From positions 31,208 through 95,207 of the forward strand of contig NZ_JAAKZW010000007.1 of assembly GCF_011044995.1 (NCBI RefSeq): 64,000 bases of DNA, given 5' to 3'. The DNA comes from Streptomyces mesophilus. GTDB lineage: Bacteria; Actinomycetota; Actinomycetes; Streptomycetales; Streptomycetaceae. The notes beneath the pieces were generated by a model that saw only the letters and a program-made list of their open reading frames with translations, was not told where the DNA came from and did no database searches. Of the stretch, positions 48,947-57,570 are shown piece after piece; positions within the stretch are counted from its first letter, which is position 1, and each line of letters opens with the position of its first letter. A program made the position numbers and the translations under genes.

Positions 48947-49876
48947 TCATCGGGCGTGGACGGCGAGCACCTCGGTCACCGTCCGGACGAACGCACCGAG
49001 CACCCCGGCCGGCTCCGACCGTGTGAACACGGTCAGTTCACGCCGCCACGCCGGCTCCACGGACAGGACCGCACAGTCCTCGCCCACCGCTCCCCGTACG
49101 ACATGGGCGGGCGCCGCCGCGATCCCGACGCCGGCCGCGGCCATCCGCACGGCCGTCGAGGTGTGCTCGGTCCATACGGCGGTACGAGGGGAGAAGCCGG
49201 CCTGTCCGCAGGCCCAGTCGAGGAAGCGCCGTCCGTGGACGACCGGTTCCATCGCGCATCGCACCCAGGCGAGTTCGGCCAGTTCACCGAGCTCGACCTG
49301 GGTGCGGCCGGCGGATGGGGCCTCCCCTGCTCGAACGAAGTTGAGAGCTTGGGGAAGGTCGTCGAAGGGCACGGCGAGGACGATCTCCTCCTCGCCGACA
49401 CCCGTGACGGCGCCGGTCCAGTGGGCGGGCCGTGGGCCGATCGCGAGGTCGGCGACGCCCCGTTCGACCTGCTCCTCCAGCTGCTCCGTCGTGCCGTACT
49501 CGTGCAGGAGCAGCCGTACGCCGGGGTGGGCGCGGCTCCAGCGGGCGAAGACCTCGGGCAGCAGACCGACCGCGACGGCGTGCAGCGCGGCAATGTGCAG
49601 CTCACCGCCCTCAGCACCGGCCGCCGCCCGGGCGGCGCGCTGGGCCTGGGCGGCGCTGCGGACGGCGAGTTCGGCGTGCGGCAGGAACGCCCGGCCCATC
49701 GGGGTCAGGCCCACGCCACGCGTCATCCGCTCCAGGAGCGCACCGCCCACCGACTTCTCCAGGGCCTTGATCTGGTGCGAGAGCGCGGGCTGGGTGACGT
49801 GCAGGAGCTCGGCGGCGCGGGTGAAGGACGACTCCTCCACCACCGTCAGGAAGTACTCCATCTGCCGAAGACTCAT
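48947..49876 (-). CDS. LysR-family transcriptional regulator
   Basis: The 309-residue regulator has the N-terminal HTH (MSLRQMEYFLTVVEESSFTRAAELLHVTQPALSHQIKALEKSVGGALLERMTRGVGLTPMG) and a two-lobe ligand domain starting GELHIAALHAVAVGLLPEVF. It is divergent from the dihydrolipoamide dehydrogenase-like gene, 111 bases apart, and probably controls it. The ligand is unknown. Between residues about 173 and 187 the coding sequence contains a recurrent Streptomyces palindromic insert (see separate entry) that adds an out-of-character NFVRAGEAPSAG stretch. Confidence 0.92.
   Translation of the reverse strand: MSLRQMEYFLTVVEESSFTRAAELLHVTQPALSHQIKALEKSVGGALLERMTRGVGLTPMGRAFLPHAELAVRSAAQAQRAARAAAGAEGGELHIAALHAVAVGLLPEVFARWSRAHPGVRLLLHEYGTTEQLEEQVERGVADLAIGPRPAHWTGAVTGVGEEEIVLAVPFDDLPQALNFVRAGEAPSAGRTQVELGELAELAWVRCAMEPVVHGRRFLDWACGQAGFSPRTAVWTEHTSTAVRMAAAGVGIAAAPAHVVRGAVGEDCAVLSVEPAWRRELTVFTRSEPAGVLGAFVRTVTEVLAVHAR
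49317..49357. repeat. Short palindromic repeat element inside the LysR gene
   Basis: The segment CCTCCCCTGCTCGAACGAAG-TTGAGAGCTTGGGGAAGG has hairpin arms (CCCC-GCTC with GAGC-GGGG types). I recall this motif as a frequent dispersed repeat in Streptomyces genomes. Here it lies in frame in the ligand-binding domain of the LysR regulator. Confidence rests on memory of the motif, not a search. Confidence 0.5.
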
Positions 49877-49987
49877 CGCCGACCACCCCCGCGAAGCACC
49901 GCCGGCCCTCCCCATAAGCACCGTGCATGGACCCCACAAGAACATTGCCTTGGACGCGGATCAAGCCCCGGCAGCAGGCTACGGATC

Positions 49988-51430
49988 ATGAACACCGCGA
50001 CGGAATCACCCCAGGGCACGACGGCGGCACCCCAGGAAGCGGACGTCATCGTCATCGGCGGCGGCACCGGCGGCTACTCCACCGCACTGCGCGCCGCGCA
50101 CCTCGGCCTCAGCGTGATCCTCGCCGAACGCGACAAGGTCGGCGGCACCTGTCTGCACCGCGGCTGCATCCCCAGCAAGGCGATGCTGCACGCCGCCGAG
50201 CTCGTCGACGGCATCGCGGAGGCGCGGGAGCGCTGGGGCGTCAAGGCGAGCCTCGAGTCGGTGGACTGGGCGGCGCTCACGGCGACCAGGGACGACATCG
50301 TGTCCCGCAACCACAAGGGCGTCGAGGCCCACCTCGGCCATGGAGGGGTCCATGTGGTGCGGGCGAGCGCCGAGTTGACCGGTCCGCGCACCGTGCGCGC
50401 CGGCGGCCGGACGTACACCGCGCGCCGCGGCGTCGTCCTGGCGACCGGTTCGCGGCCGCGTACGCTGCCGGGTCTCGAGCCGGACGGGCGGCGCGTGGTG
50501 ACCAGCGACGACGCGCTGTTCGCGCCCGGGCTGCCGCAGTCGGTGCTGATCCTCGGCGGGGGTGCGATCGGCGTCGAGTACGCCTCGTTCCACCGCTCCA
50601 TGGGCGCCGAGGTCACCCTGATCGAGGCGGCCGACCGGCTCGTACCGCTGGAAGACGCCGATGTCAGCCGGCACTTGACGCGCGGCCTGAAGAAGCGCGG
50701 CATCGATGTGCAGACCGGCGCGCGCCTGGAGGGCGCCACGGTCCTCGACGACGGGGTACGCGCAACCGTCCGCACCGCCCGGGGTGAGCTGCGCACTCTG
50801 GAGGCCGAACGGCTCCTGGTAGCCGTGGGCCGGATGCCGGTCACCGACGGGCTGAACCTGGCGGCCGCCGGCCTGGTCACCGACGAGCGCGGCTTCGTCG
50901 CGCCCGCCGACTGGGACCGGCTCGAGACGTCCGTTCCCGGCATCCATGTCGTCGGCGATCTGCTGCCGCCGCCTTCGCTCGGCCTCGCGCACGCCTCGTT
51001 CGCCGAGGGGCTCCTGGTCGCCGAGACACTGGCCGGTCTGCCGTCCCGGCCCGTCGACTACGCCGCCGTCCCCCAGGTCACGTACTCCGCACCGCAGACC
51101 GCCTCGGTCGGGCTCGGTGAGGCCGAGGCGCGGGCGCGCGGGCACGAAGTCGAGGTGAACACCCTGCCGTTGACGGCCGTGGCCAAGGGCATGGTGCACG
51201 GGCAGGGCGGCATGGTGAAGGTCGTGGCCGTCCAGGGCGGCGGGCAGGTGCTCGGTGTCCACCTGGTCGGACCGCATGTCTCGGAGATGATCGCGGAGAG
51301 CCAGCTGATCGTCGGCTGGGACGCCGAACCCGCCGATGTGGCCCGGCACATCCACGCCCATCCGACCCTCTCCGAAGCGGTCGGCGAAGTCTTCCTCACC
51401 CTTGCCGGACGCGGTCTGCATCAGCAGTAG
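49988..51430 (+). CDS. lpdA: Dihydrolipoamide dehydrogenase-like flavoprotein
   Basis: The 480-residue pyridine nucleotide-disulfide oxidoreductase has the FAD motif VIVIGGGTGGYSTALRAAHLG, the redox pair in GGTCLHRGCIPSK (C-x4-C), the NAD motif ILGGGAIGVEYASFHRSMGAEVTLIE and the C-terminal base HAHPTLSEAVGEVF (His and Glu). These are full lipoamide dehydrogenase features. It could serve a 2-oxoacid dehydrogenase complex encoded elsewhere or reduce another disulfide. The divergent LysR gene implies its own control. Confidence 0.9.
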   Translation: MNTATESPQGTTAAPQEADVIVIGGGTGGYSTALRAAHLGLSVILAERDKVGGTCLHRGCIPSKAMLHAAELVDGIAEARERWGVKASLESVDWAALTATRDDIVSRNHKGVEAHLGHGGVHVVRASAELTGPRTVRAGGRTYTARRGVVLATGSRPRTLPGLEPDGRRVVTSDDALFAPGLPQSVLILGGGAIGVEYASFHRSMGAEVTLIEAADRLVPLEDADVSRHLTRGLKKRGIDVQTGARLEGATVLDDGVRATVRTARGELRTLEAERLLVAVGRMPVTDGLNLAAAGLVTDERGFVAPADWDRLETSVPGIHVVGDLLPPPSLGLAHASFAEGLLVAETLAGLPSRPVDYAAVPQVTYSAPQTASVGLGEAEARARGHEVEVNTLPLTAVAKGMVHGQGGMVKVVAVQGGGQVLGVHLVGPHVSEMIAESQLIVGWDAEPADVARHIHAHPTLSEAVGEVFLTLAGRGLHQQ

Positions 51431-51594
51431 GCAGGCGGTGCCCCGGACGGTTCTCGGCCACCTTGACAGCAGGGTCGGCACATGGGGTACTGCGGGTGCG
51501 TGCGCCGGGCGGACCAGGGCCCGTCCGGCGGATCGGGCCTGGTGCACGGTGGCCTGACAGCAGGCCTGCTCCGCCGGACAGGCCCACAACGGGG

Positions 51595-52896
51595 GTGAGT
51601 CACCTGACGGAACAGCACTACCCCAGCGTCAATGAACTCGTCCTGTCCGCCCGGGTGTTGGTGGCCGAGCAGCCCTGGCTGTGCCGACTGCGCCGCGTCG
51701 GCACCTCGCGGGCCGGACGCCCGCTGCACCTGCTCTCGGTGGGCCACGCGACCCGTACCGTGCTCGTGGTGGCGGGCGCGCACTCCAACGAACCGGTCGG
51801 CGGTCCCACGGCGCTGCACTTGGCGCGTCAGGTCGCCGCGGACCCCAGGTTGCGCACCCACACCTCCTGGCACTTCCTGCTCTGCGCCGACCCGGACGGG
51901 GCGAGTCTGCACCGTTCCCTCACACCGGCCTCGCTGCTCGACTACCACCGGCACTTCTTCCGGCCGGCCGGGCCCGAGCAGCCCGAGTGGGCGCCGTCGG
52001 TGCTCCCGCCGGACCGGCTGCCGCCCGAGGCGCGCACCTTGCTGCGGCTGATCGACGAGCTGCAGCCGTATCTGCAGGTGTCGCTGCACGGCACCGATCT
52101 GGGCGGCACCTGGGTGCAGTTGACCCGGGAGATACCGGGTCTCGCCGAGCCGTTCGCGAAGTCCGCCGCGCAGCTGCACATCCCGATCGAGACCGGGACC
52201 TCGGACGCGGCGGGCTGGCCGGTCACCGGCCCCGGGGTGCATGTGATGCCCCAGCCCGGGTCCGACGTGCCCTTCCCCAGCCTGCCGGAGGACGTGACCC
52301 GCTCCACCTGGTACCACGCCCACCGCTACGGCGGGCTCACCGCGATCGTCGAAGTGCCCATGTGGGCCAGCGATCTCGTCGACGACACGCATGCCCACCC
52401 CGATCCGGGGGCGGCCCTGCAGCATGTGTCGCGGCGGCTGCGGGCCCAGGCCGCCCAGGTGGAACAGGTGCTGTCCCGGGCCAGGACGGCCGAGCGGTAC
52501 GCGGCCGCCCACACCGATGCCGGCGGTCCGCTGGAGCCGCCCCACCCGCTGGCGCCGCTGCTGCGCGCCACCCGCTGGGCGCTCGACCTGGTGCCGGGCC
52601 TGGCCGACGACTGGCTGCTTCCGCCGCCCGCAGACGCCACCATGACGTATGTCTCCAGCATCGACGCCTTCGGCCGGCGCCTTCCGCTGCGGGCCGCCGC
52701 GATGCTCCTGAGGGTCCTGAAGGCGGCCGGCGATCCCACGGCGCCGGAGCTCGACCACCTGGTGACGCGCTGGTGCGAGGAGTTCGCGACGGCGTTCCGC
52801 GCACGGTGGGTGCCGCTCGAGCACCAGGTCGAGCACCAGGCGCGCACCGTACTCACCGCGGCGCAGTACGCGCGGGTGGCCGCGGATGCTGCGTAA
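51595..52896 (+). CDS. M14-family zinc carboxypeptidase-like protein
   Basis: The 433-residue protein has VVAGAHSNEPVGGPTALHLARQV (zinc His and Glu, HxxE), PYLQVSLHGTDLGGTWVQLTR with a third zinc-type His, and a distal IVEVPMWASD with the catalytic-type Glu. This is the M14 carboxypeptidase or succinylglutamate-desuccinylase-like pattern. The long C-terminal helical part is unique. No signal peptide is present, so it is likely cytoplasmic. GTG 51595 follows ACGGGGG. A strong bidirectional terminator follows. Confidence 0.85.
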   Translation: MSHLTEQHYPSVNELVLSARVLVAEQPWLCRLRRVGTSRAGRPLHLLSVGHATRTVLVVAGAHSNEPVGGPTALHLARQVAADPRLRTHTSWHFLLCADPDGASLHRSLTPASLLDYHRHFFRPAGPEQPEWAPSVLPPDRLPPEARTLLRLIDELQPYLQVSLHGTDLGGTWVQLTREIPGLAEPFAKSAAQLHIPIETGTSDAAGWPVTGPGVHVMPQPGSDVPFPSLPEDVTRSTWYHAHRYGGLTAIVEVPMWASDLVDDTHAHPDPGAALQHVSRRLRAQAAQVEQVLSRARTAERYAAAHTDAGGPLEPPHPLAPLLRATRWALDLVPGLADDWLLPPPADATMTYVSSIDAFGRRLPLRAAAMLLRVLKAAGDPTAPELDHLVTRWCEEFATAFRARWVPLEHQVEHQARTVLTAAQYARVAADAA

Positions 52897-52918
52897 GACC
52901 TGTGCCGAGGCATACGAA

Positions 52919-52948
52919 AGCGGGCTGTACGCATCCGTACAGCCCGCT
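52919..52948. terminator. Bidirectional terminator between peptidase and subtilisin inhibitor
   Basis: AGCGGGCTGTACG pairs perfectly with CGTACAGCCCGCT around a CATC loop. It lies 23 bases after the peptidase stop and 17 bases from the end of the convergent inhibitor gene, serving both. Confidence 0.9.
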
Positions 52949-52964
52949 CGGTCGTGTCCGGGAG

Positions 52965-53423
52965 TTACTCGGCGAGCTGGAAGACCTTGCCGGTCGCCGC
53001 GCCCATCACGCAGTCGTTGGAGAAGCTCTTGGCGTAGATACGGCGGGTGCCGTCCCACATGCCGTACGCGACGGCCGTGACCGGCTTGTAGATCATCGGG
53101 CAGGCGACGTTCTGCGGCTTGATGCTGCCGATCTCGCCCTTGGCCTTGGTCAGCGCGCGGCAGGCGGCGCCCGCGTTCGGGTGGCCGTTGCCCTTGCCGG
53201 GCGGGCAGCGAAGGAGGCGGCCCTGCAGATCGCCGAAGGCGCCGTCGCCCTCCATCACGCCGAGGTACATCCAGTTGCCCGGCAGTGCACGGGCCGTGGC
53301 CCGGCGCTCGGTGTCGTGGTCGGCGCCGGTGGCCGCCGAGGCGCCGCCCGCGCCGCCGACGAGGAGTGCGCCCGCGGCCACCGCCGCGAACAGGCCCTTG
53401 CTTGCGGTCTTCATGATCGTCAT
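52965..53423 (-). CDS. ssi: Streptomyces subtilisin inhibitor (SSI) family, secreted
   Basis: The 152-residue precursor has a signal peptide (KGLFAAVAAGALLVGGAGGASAA) and an SSI domain. Two disulfides fit LRCPPGKGNGHPNAGAACRAL and VACPMIYKPVTAVAYGMWDG...SNDC. The reactive site reads CPMIYKP: Met at P1 and Ile at P1', compared with Met-Val in the classical SSI, which predicts inhibition of subtilisin-like proteases. SSI proteins control extracellular proteases during development. The ATG at 53423 is the assumed start; 53414 is also possible. Confidence 0.9.
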   Translation of the reverse strand: MTIMKTASKGLFAAVAAGALLVGGAGGASAATGADHDTERRATARALPGNWMYLGVMEGDGAFGDLQGRLLRCPPGKGNGHPNAGAACRALTKAKGEIGSIKPQNVACPMIYKPVTAVAYGMWDGTRRIYAKSFSNDCVMGAATGKVFQLAE

Positions 53424-53499
53424 GGGGCATGCATCGGCACACGGGACCCTCGCGATCACCCCCACTCACTCGAACGGGAGCCGCAGAAAGGGTTTGGTG

Positions 53500-53554
53500 T
53501 GCGCCGGTTGGCCCTCTCGCGCCCTACTGCGCCGGTTGGCCTCTCGCGCCCTAC
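53500..53554. repeat. 27-28-bp tandem duplication at the FHA gene stop codon
   Basis: TGCGCCGGTTGGCCCTCTCGCGCCCTAC-type units occupy 53500-53527 (28 bp) and 53528-53554 (27 bp). The second includes the stop codon of the FHA gene (minus strand 53553-53551); the first copies it downstream. Confidence 0.8.
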
Positions 53555-54105
53555 TGCGCCGAGAGCCGGAACCGCATCGACCCGAACGCGATGTGATCGC
53601 CCTCGCGCACCACCGTCGCGCCCACGACGCGGCGCCCGTTGACGGAGGTCCCGTTGGTCGAGCCGAGGTCGCGCAGGACCCAGATACCGCCCTGGAGGAC
53701 CAGTTCGGCATGGCTGCGCGAGACCGTCTCGTGGCTGAGCCGCAGCCCGTTGGCGGGATCCCGGCCGATCCGCAGCGGGAAGGGCCCGGGCAGCGGAAGC
53801 AGCAGCTTCGGCAGCCGTTCGGCCTCCCATGCGCGGCGCACCCGCACGGTGAACGCGGAGACGGCACCGATCGCGCCCGTCAGGGCGTTGACCATCCGGC
53901 CGCCCTCGGCGGTGGGCAGATCGGCGGTGAGCCGGGCCAGTTCATGGGGGCGGCGCGCCACCAGCGCGAGCTCCATCCGGCGCACGAAGGTGTCGTGCGA
54001 AAGCCTCCCCTGGGCCACGCCGTCGCGCAGTGCGGCAAGCACCTCGTCACGCTCGGCGTCCGACACCCGTGCGGGATAGGTCGGGAACTCGAAGGAGGAC
54101 GTCAC
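53551..54105 (-). CDS. DUF1707-FHA domain protein
   Basis: The 184-residue protein has an N-terminal DUF1707 (VSDAERDEVLAALRDGVAQGRLSHDTFVRRMELALVARRPHELARLTADL) and a C-terminal FHA domain with phosphothreonine-binding residues: FPLRIGRDPANGLRLSHETVSRSHAELVLQGGIWVLRDLGSTNGTSVNG. It may recognise a Ser/Thr-kinase substrate. GTG 54105 has no clear ribosome binding site, but GACAAT sits seven bases before it, suggesting a leaderless transcript. Confidence 0.9.
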   Translation of the reverse strand: MTSSFEFPTYPARVSDAERDEVLAALRDGVAQGRLSHDTFVRRMELALVARRPHELARLTADLPTAEGGRMVNALTGAIGAVSAFTVRVRRAWEAERLPKLLLPLPGPFPLRIGRDPANGLRLSHETVSRSHAELVLQGGIWVLRDLGSTNGTSVNGRRVVGATVVREGDHIAFGSMRFRLSAQ

Positions 54106-54269
54106 GTACGTGATTGTCGGCCAGCGCGCCGTGGGTGTCCAGAAAACCGCTGATCCAAGGGCCAGTTCAGCGGGCCTGCCGTGCGCCCTGCCCAAACCCG
54201 TGGACAGAGCACGTATGGCGAGCTTAGTCTCGTACCGACGCCACGGATCAAGGAAGGGAGGCGAGTGCG

Positions 54270-54338
54270 ATGACGTACGCGATGTATGCGAGCTCCGCCC
54301 GCCGCTCCCGCCGCGACCGCACAGCGTCCCGGTCCTGA
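54270..54338 (+). CDS. Possible 22-residue Arg/Ser-rich upstream ORF with overlapping hairpin
   Basis: AAGGAAGGGAGG, a strong ribosome binding site, precedes an ATG reading MTYAMYASSARRSRRDRTASRS. The stop TGA falls in the loop of a perfect 6-bp hairpin (CGGTCC at 54330-54335, GGACCG at 54340-54345), 52 bases before the acetyltransferase gene's own ribosome binding site. This could be a regulatory leader ORF. It may also be a chance frame; the rest of 54106-54397 shows nothing else. Confidence 0.35.
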   Translation: MTYAMYASSARRSRRDRTASRS

Positions 54339-54397
54339 AGGACCGCGTCCGGCCGGGAGGGTGAGCGATCAGATCCATCACCTCCGGAAGGAAATCC

Positions 54398-55300
54398 ATG
54401 ACCGAGCTGGTCATCCGCGCGCTCACCGAGAGCGACGCCGCTTTGTTCGACACCCTTGACGATCCCGGCCTGGTGGGCCGCGCCATCGCGGGCATCGAGT
54501 ACGCCACGTTCGCCGAGGGCGGCGACTACCGCCCCGACTGGACCTATGTGGCCCTGCGCGACGACCGCGTCGTGGCCCGCGCGGCCTGGTGGGGAGCCGA
54601 GGGCAACGGGACACCGGTCCTGCTCAACTGGTTCGACTTCGCCGAAGGCGAGCAGGACGCGGGCACCGAACTGCTGCGCCGTGCGCCCTTCGACGTCGAG
54701 TACGAGCTGATGCTCCCGCCCGACTGGCGCGAGCGCCCCGAGACGCTCGCCGCGGGGCAGGCGCGGATCGCGGCGGCCGAGGCCGCCGGCATGAAGATGC
54801 TCGTGGAGCGCTACCACTACCGGTGGACCACGGAGTGCGGTCTGCCGCCGCGTCCGGACCGGCTGACGTTCCGCGAGGAGCGCGACGACGCCGTGCTCTT
54901 CGGCGTCCTGCGCCGTATCCACTCGGCGACGCTTGACGCCCATGCGCTGCGCTCGGCCGCCGAGCACGATCTCGACAAGGCGGCGCAGGAGGAGGTGGAC
55001 TACATCCGCTGGTGCCCCGAGGCCTGGCCGCAGCTCGCGTACGACGCCGAGGGCGAGCTGGTCGGGATGCATCTGCCGGTCCGTATCCCGTCCGGTTTCG
55101 CGGCCGGGTTCATCGGCGTCCTGCCCGAGCAGCGCGGGCACGGGTACGCCTTCGATCTGCTGGCCGAGTGCACCCACTTCCTGGTCGACAAGGGCGCGAC
55201 GGTCGTCGTGGGGGCCACCGACGAGGGGAACTTCCCGATGGCCGCTCATTTCGCCAAGGTGGGGTACCCGGTGGTGCAGAAGCGGATCAACCTCGTGTGA
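54398..55300 (+). CDS. Tandem GNAT acetyltransferase
   Basis: The 300-residue protein has a divergent N-terminal half with a GNAT-like LVIRALTESDAALF start and a C-terminal catalytic-like half with MHLPVRIPSGFAAGFIGVLPEQRGHGYAFDLLAECTHFL, where RGHGY is the acetyl-CoA loop, and GATDEGNFPMAAHFAKVGYPVVQKRINLV. It resembles bifunctional-sized Streptomyces GNATs whose first half lacks a clear CoA loop. The substrate is unknown. GGAAGGAA precedes the ATG. A possible leader ORF lies upstream. Confidence 0.85.
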   Translation: MTELVIRALTESDAALFDTLDDPGLVGRAIAGIEYATFAEGGDYRPDWTYVALRDDRVVARAAWWGAEGNGTPVLLNWFDFAEGEQDAGTELLRRAPFDVEYELMLPPDWRERPETLAAGQARIAAAEAAGMKMLVERYHYRWTTECGLPPRPDRLTFREERDDAVLFGVLRRIHSATLDAHALRSAAEHDLDKAAQEEVDYIRWCPEAWPQLAYDAEGELVGMHLPVRIPSGFAAGFIGVLPEQRGHGYAFDLLAECTHFLVDKGATVVVGATDEGNFPMAAHFAKVGYPVVQKRINLV

Positions 55301-55309
55301 GGCCGTGGG

Positions 55310-55352
55310 GCGGGTCCGGCGCGCGCTTTTGGACGTTGTGTGCCGGACCCGC
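55310..55352 (+). terminator. Hairpin between acetyltransferase and treZ
   Basis: GCGGGTCCGGC (55310-55320) pairs perfectly with GCCGGACCCGC (55342-55352), with GAAAACC following. It probably ends the acetyltransferase transcript, so treZ likely has its own promoter within 55353-55437. Confidence 0.7.
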
Positions 55353-55437
55353 GAAAACCCCCGGCATCACGATCATTTGTGCAGCACGATGGTCCCGCGC
55401 GACATACGAGGCGTACGACGACGAGGGGGAATCGTCC

Positions 55438-57210
55438 GTGCTGTTCGAGGTGTGGGCACCCGATGCCCAGCAGGTGACACTGCAACTCAAGGGCGTCGAG
55501 CGGGCGTTGGACCCGGATCCGACCCGGGCGGGCTGGTGGATCACCGAGTCCGAGGCGTCCGACGGCGACCGCTACGGATTCTCCCTCGACGGCGGGCCGC
55601 TACTTCCCGACCCGCGCTCGCGCCGTCTGCCCGACGGTCCGGACGGCCTGAGCGCGGTCGTCGACCCCACCGCGTACACCTGGCGCCATGACTGGCCCGG
55701 ACTCGCGATGCGCGACGCCGTGCTCTACGAGCTGCACACCGGCACGTACACCCGCGAGGGCACCCTCGACGCGGCGGCCGCCCGGCTCGGCCACCTCAAG
55801 CGGCTCGGGATCACGCATGTCCAGCTGATGCCGCTGTGCTCGTTCCCCGGCAGGCACGGCTGGGGTTACGACGGGGTCGCGCCATGGGCGGTGCATGAGC
55901 CCTACGGCGGCCCCGAGGCGCTGAAGCGCTTTGTCGACGCGGCGCATGAGCTGGGCCTCGGTGTGGTCCTCGACGTGGTGCACAACCACCTCGGCCCGTC
56001 CGGCAACCATCTGCCCGCCTACGGCCCGTACTTCACGGAGACCCACCACACCCCGTGGGGGGCGGCGGTCAACCTGGACGCCCCGGGCTCGGACGAGGTC
56101 CGCGCGTACTTCCTTCAGAGCGCGCTCGCCTGGCTGCGCGACTACCGGCTCGACGGTCTGCGCCTGGACGCGGTGCACGCCCTGCACGACTCCCGCGCGC
56201 TGCCCTTCCTCGAAGAACTGTCCACGGCGGTCGACGAGTTGGCCGCCGAGCTTGACCGCCCCCTGTTCCTGATCGCCGAGTCCGACCTCTGCGATCCACG
56301 CCTGATCACCCCGCGCGGCGAGGGCGGGCTCGGGCTCCACGCGCAGTGGAACGACGACTTCCACCACGCCCTGCACTGCACCCTGACCGGTGAATCCCAG
56401 GGCTACTACGCCGACTTCGCCGAAGCTCCGCTCGCCGCGCTCGCCAAGACGCTCACGTCCGGCTTCTTCCACGACGGCACGTACTCCTCCTTCCGCGGCC
56501 GCGCCCACGGCCGGCCCCTGGACCGCGCCCGCGTCCCGGCCTTCCGCCTGGTCGGCTACAGCCAGACCCACGACCAGATCGGCAACCGCGCGCTCGGCGA
56601 CCGGCTCTCGGACATCCTCTCCCCCGGTCTGCTCGCCTGCGCGGCGGCGCTGACGCTGACCGGACCGTTCACGCCGATGCTCTTCATGGGCGAGGAGTGG
56701 GCGGCTTCCACGCCCTGGCAGTACTTCACGGACCATACGGACCCGGAGCTCGCCGAGGCCGTACGGACCGGCCGCAGAAGGGAGTTCGCGGCCCACGGCT
56801 GGGCGGAGGCGGCCACGCCGCGGCAGCGGCATATCGAGCACGTGCCGGACCCGCAGGACCCGGCGACCCGCGAGCGGTCCTGCCTCGACTGGTCGGAGCC
56901 GAGCACGGGGCACCACGCCCGCGTCCTGGCCTGGTACCAGGAGCTGGTGGCGCTGCGTCGTTCGCTGCCCGATCTGGAGGACCCGGATCTGGCGGCGCTG
57001 CGGGCGGCGTTCGACGAGCAGGGCCGCTGGCTGGCGCTGCGCCGCGGCGATCTGCGGATCGCGGTCAACTTCGGCAAGGAACCGGCGCGGATCCCGCTCC
57101 AGGGCGGCGCCTCACGAGTGCTCGCGGCGTGGGAGCCGGTCGAGGCGCCGGGGGCGGACGGGGTGCTGACGCTTGCGCCGGAATCCTGCGTACTCCTGGC
57201 GCCCGCCTAG
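55438..57210 (+). CDS. treZ: Maltooligosyl trehalose trehalohydrolase
   Basis: The 590-residue GH13 enzyme starts VLFEVWAPDAQQVTLQLKGV, its N-terminal E-set domain. The barrel has VVLDVVHNHLGPSGNHLPAYGPYF, RLDGLRLDAVHALHDS (nucleophile Asp), LFLIAESDLCDPRL (Glu) and YSQTHDQIGNRALGDRL (Asp). It releases trehalose from TreY products. The GTG at 55438 follows GAGGGGGA at seven bases; longer frames would cross the acetyltransferase. It completes the TreY-TreZ route from glycogen in this window. Confidence 0.95.
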   Translation: MLFEVWAPDAQQVTLQLKGVERALDPDPTRAGWWITESEASDGDRYGFSLDGGPLLPDPRSRRLPDGPDGLSAVVDPTAYTWRHDWPGLAMRDAVLYELHTGTYTREGTLDAAAARLGHLKRLGITHVQLMPLCSFPGRHGWGYDGVAPWAVHEPYGGPEALKRFVDAAHELGLGVVLDVVHNHLGPSGNHLPAYGPYFTETHHTPWGAAVNLDAPGSDEVRAYFLQSALAWLRDYRLDGLRLDAVHALHDSRALPFLEELSTAVDELAAELDRPLFLIAESDLCDPRLITPRGEGGLGLHAQWNDDFHHALHCTLTGESQGYYADFAEAPLAALAKTLTSGFFHDGTYSSFRGRAHGRPLDRARVPAFRLVGYSQTHDQIGNRALGDRLSDILSPGLLACAAALTLTGPFTPMLFMGEEWAASTPWQYFTDHTDPELAEAVRTGRRREFAAHGWAEAATPRQRHIEHVPDPQDPATRERSCLDWSEPSTGHHARVLAWYQELVALRRSLPDLEDPDLAALRAAFDEQGRWLALRRGDLRIAVNFGKEPARIPLQGGASRVLAAWEPVEAPGADGVLTLAPESCVLLAPA

Positions 57211-57264
57211 GAGTTGTGACGCGAAACAGGGACACCACTCCAGCCCTGTGGCACGCTGACAGCC

Positions 57265-57561
57265 GTGATCATCAGAGTGAGCGAGGCCCGCGTACGTCCC
57301 GAGCGCTTCGACGCCTTCCGCGACTGGATCGTCGCCATGGTGCGCGACTGGCCCGACCGCTACCCCGGCATGATCGACCACGAGGTACTCCTCGCACCGC
57401 CCACCTCGCTCCTGTACGTGAGCCGTTGGCGCGGTGAGAAGGATCTGGTGGACTACGCCGGGGAGAACTGGCGGGACGAGCCGATCACGCTGCCGGGCGA
57501 GGAGGAGTACCTCACCGCACCGCTCGAGGTACGGCACTTCACGGTCGCGCCGCTGACCTGA
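57265..57561 (+). CDS. Antibiotic biosynthesis monooxygenase (ABM)-fold protein
   Basis: The 98-residue protein has the ABM-like fold (MIIRVSEARVRPERFDAFRDWIVAMVRDWPDRYPGMIDHEVLLAPPTSLLYVSRW). Such dimeric ferredoxin-like domains include quinone-forming and heme-degrading enzymes, but many are uncharacterised. It is a single gene between two convergent or divergent neighbours. The GTG start has no strong ribosome binding site. Confidence 0.8.
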   Translation: MIIRVSEARVRPERFDAFRDWIVAMVRDWPDRYPGMIDHEVLLAPPTSLLYVSRWRGEKDLVDYAGENWRDEPITLPGEEEYLTAPLEVRHFTVAPLT

Positions 57562-57570
57562 GCGCCCCGG

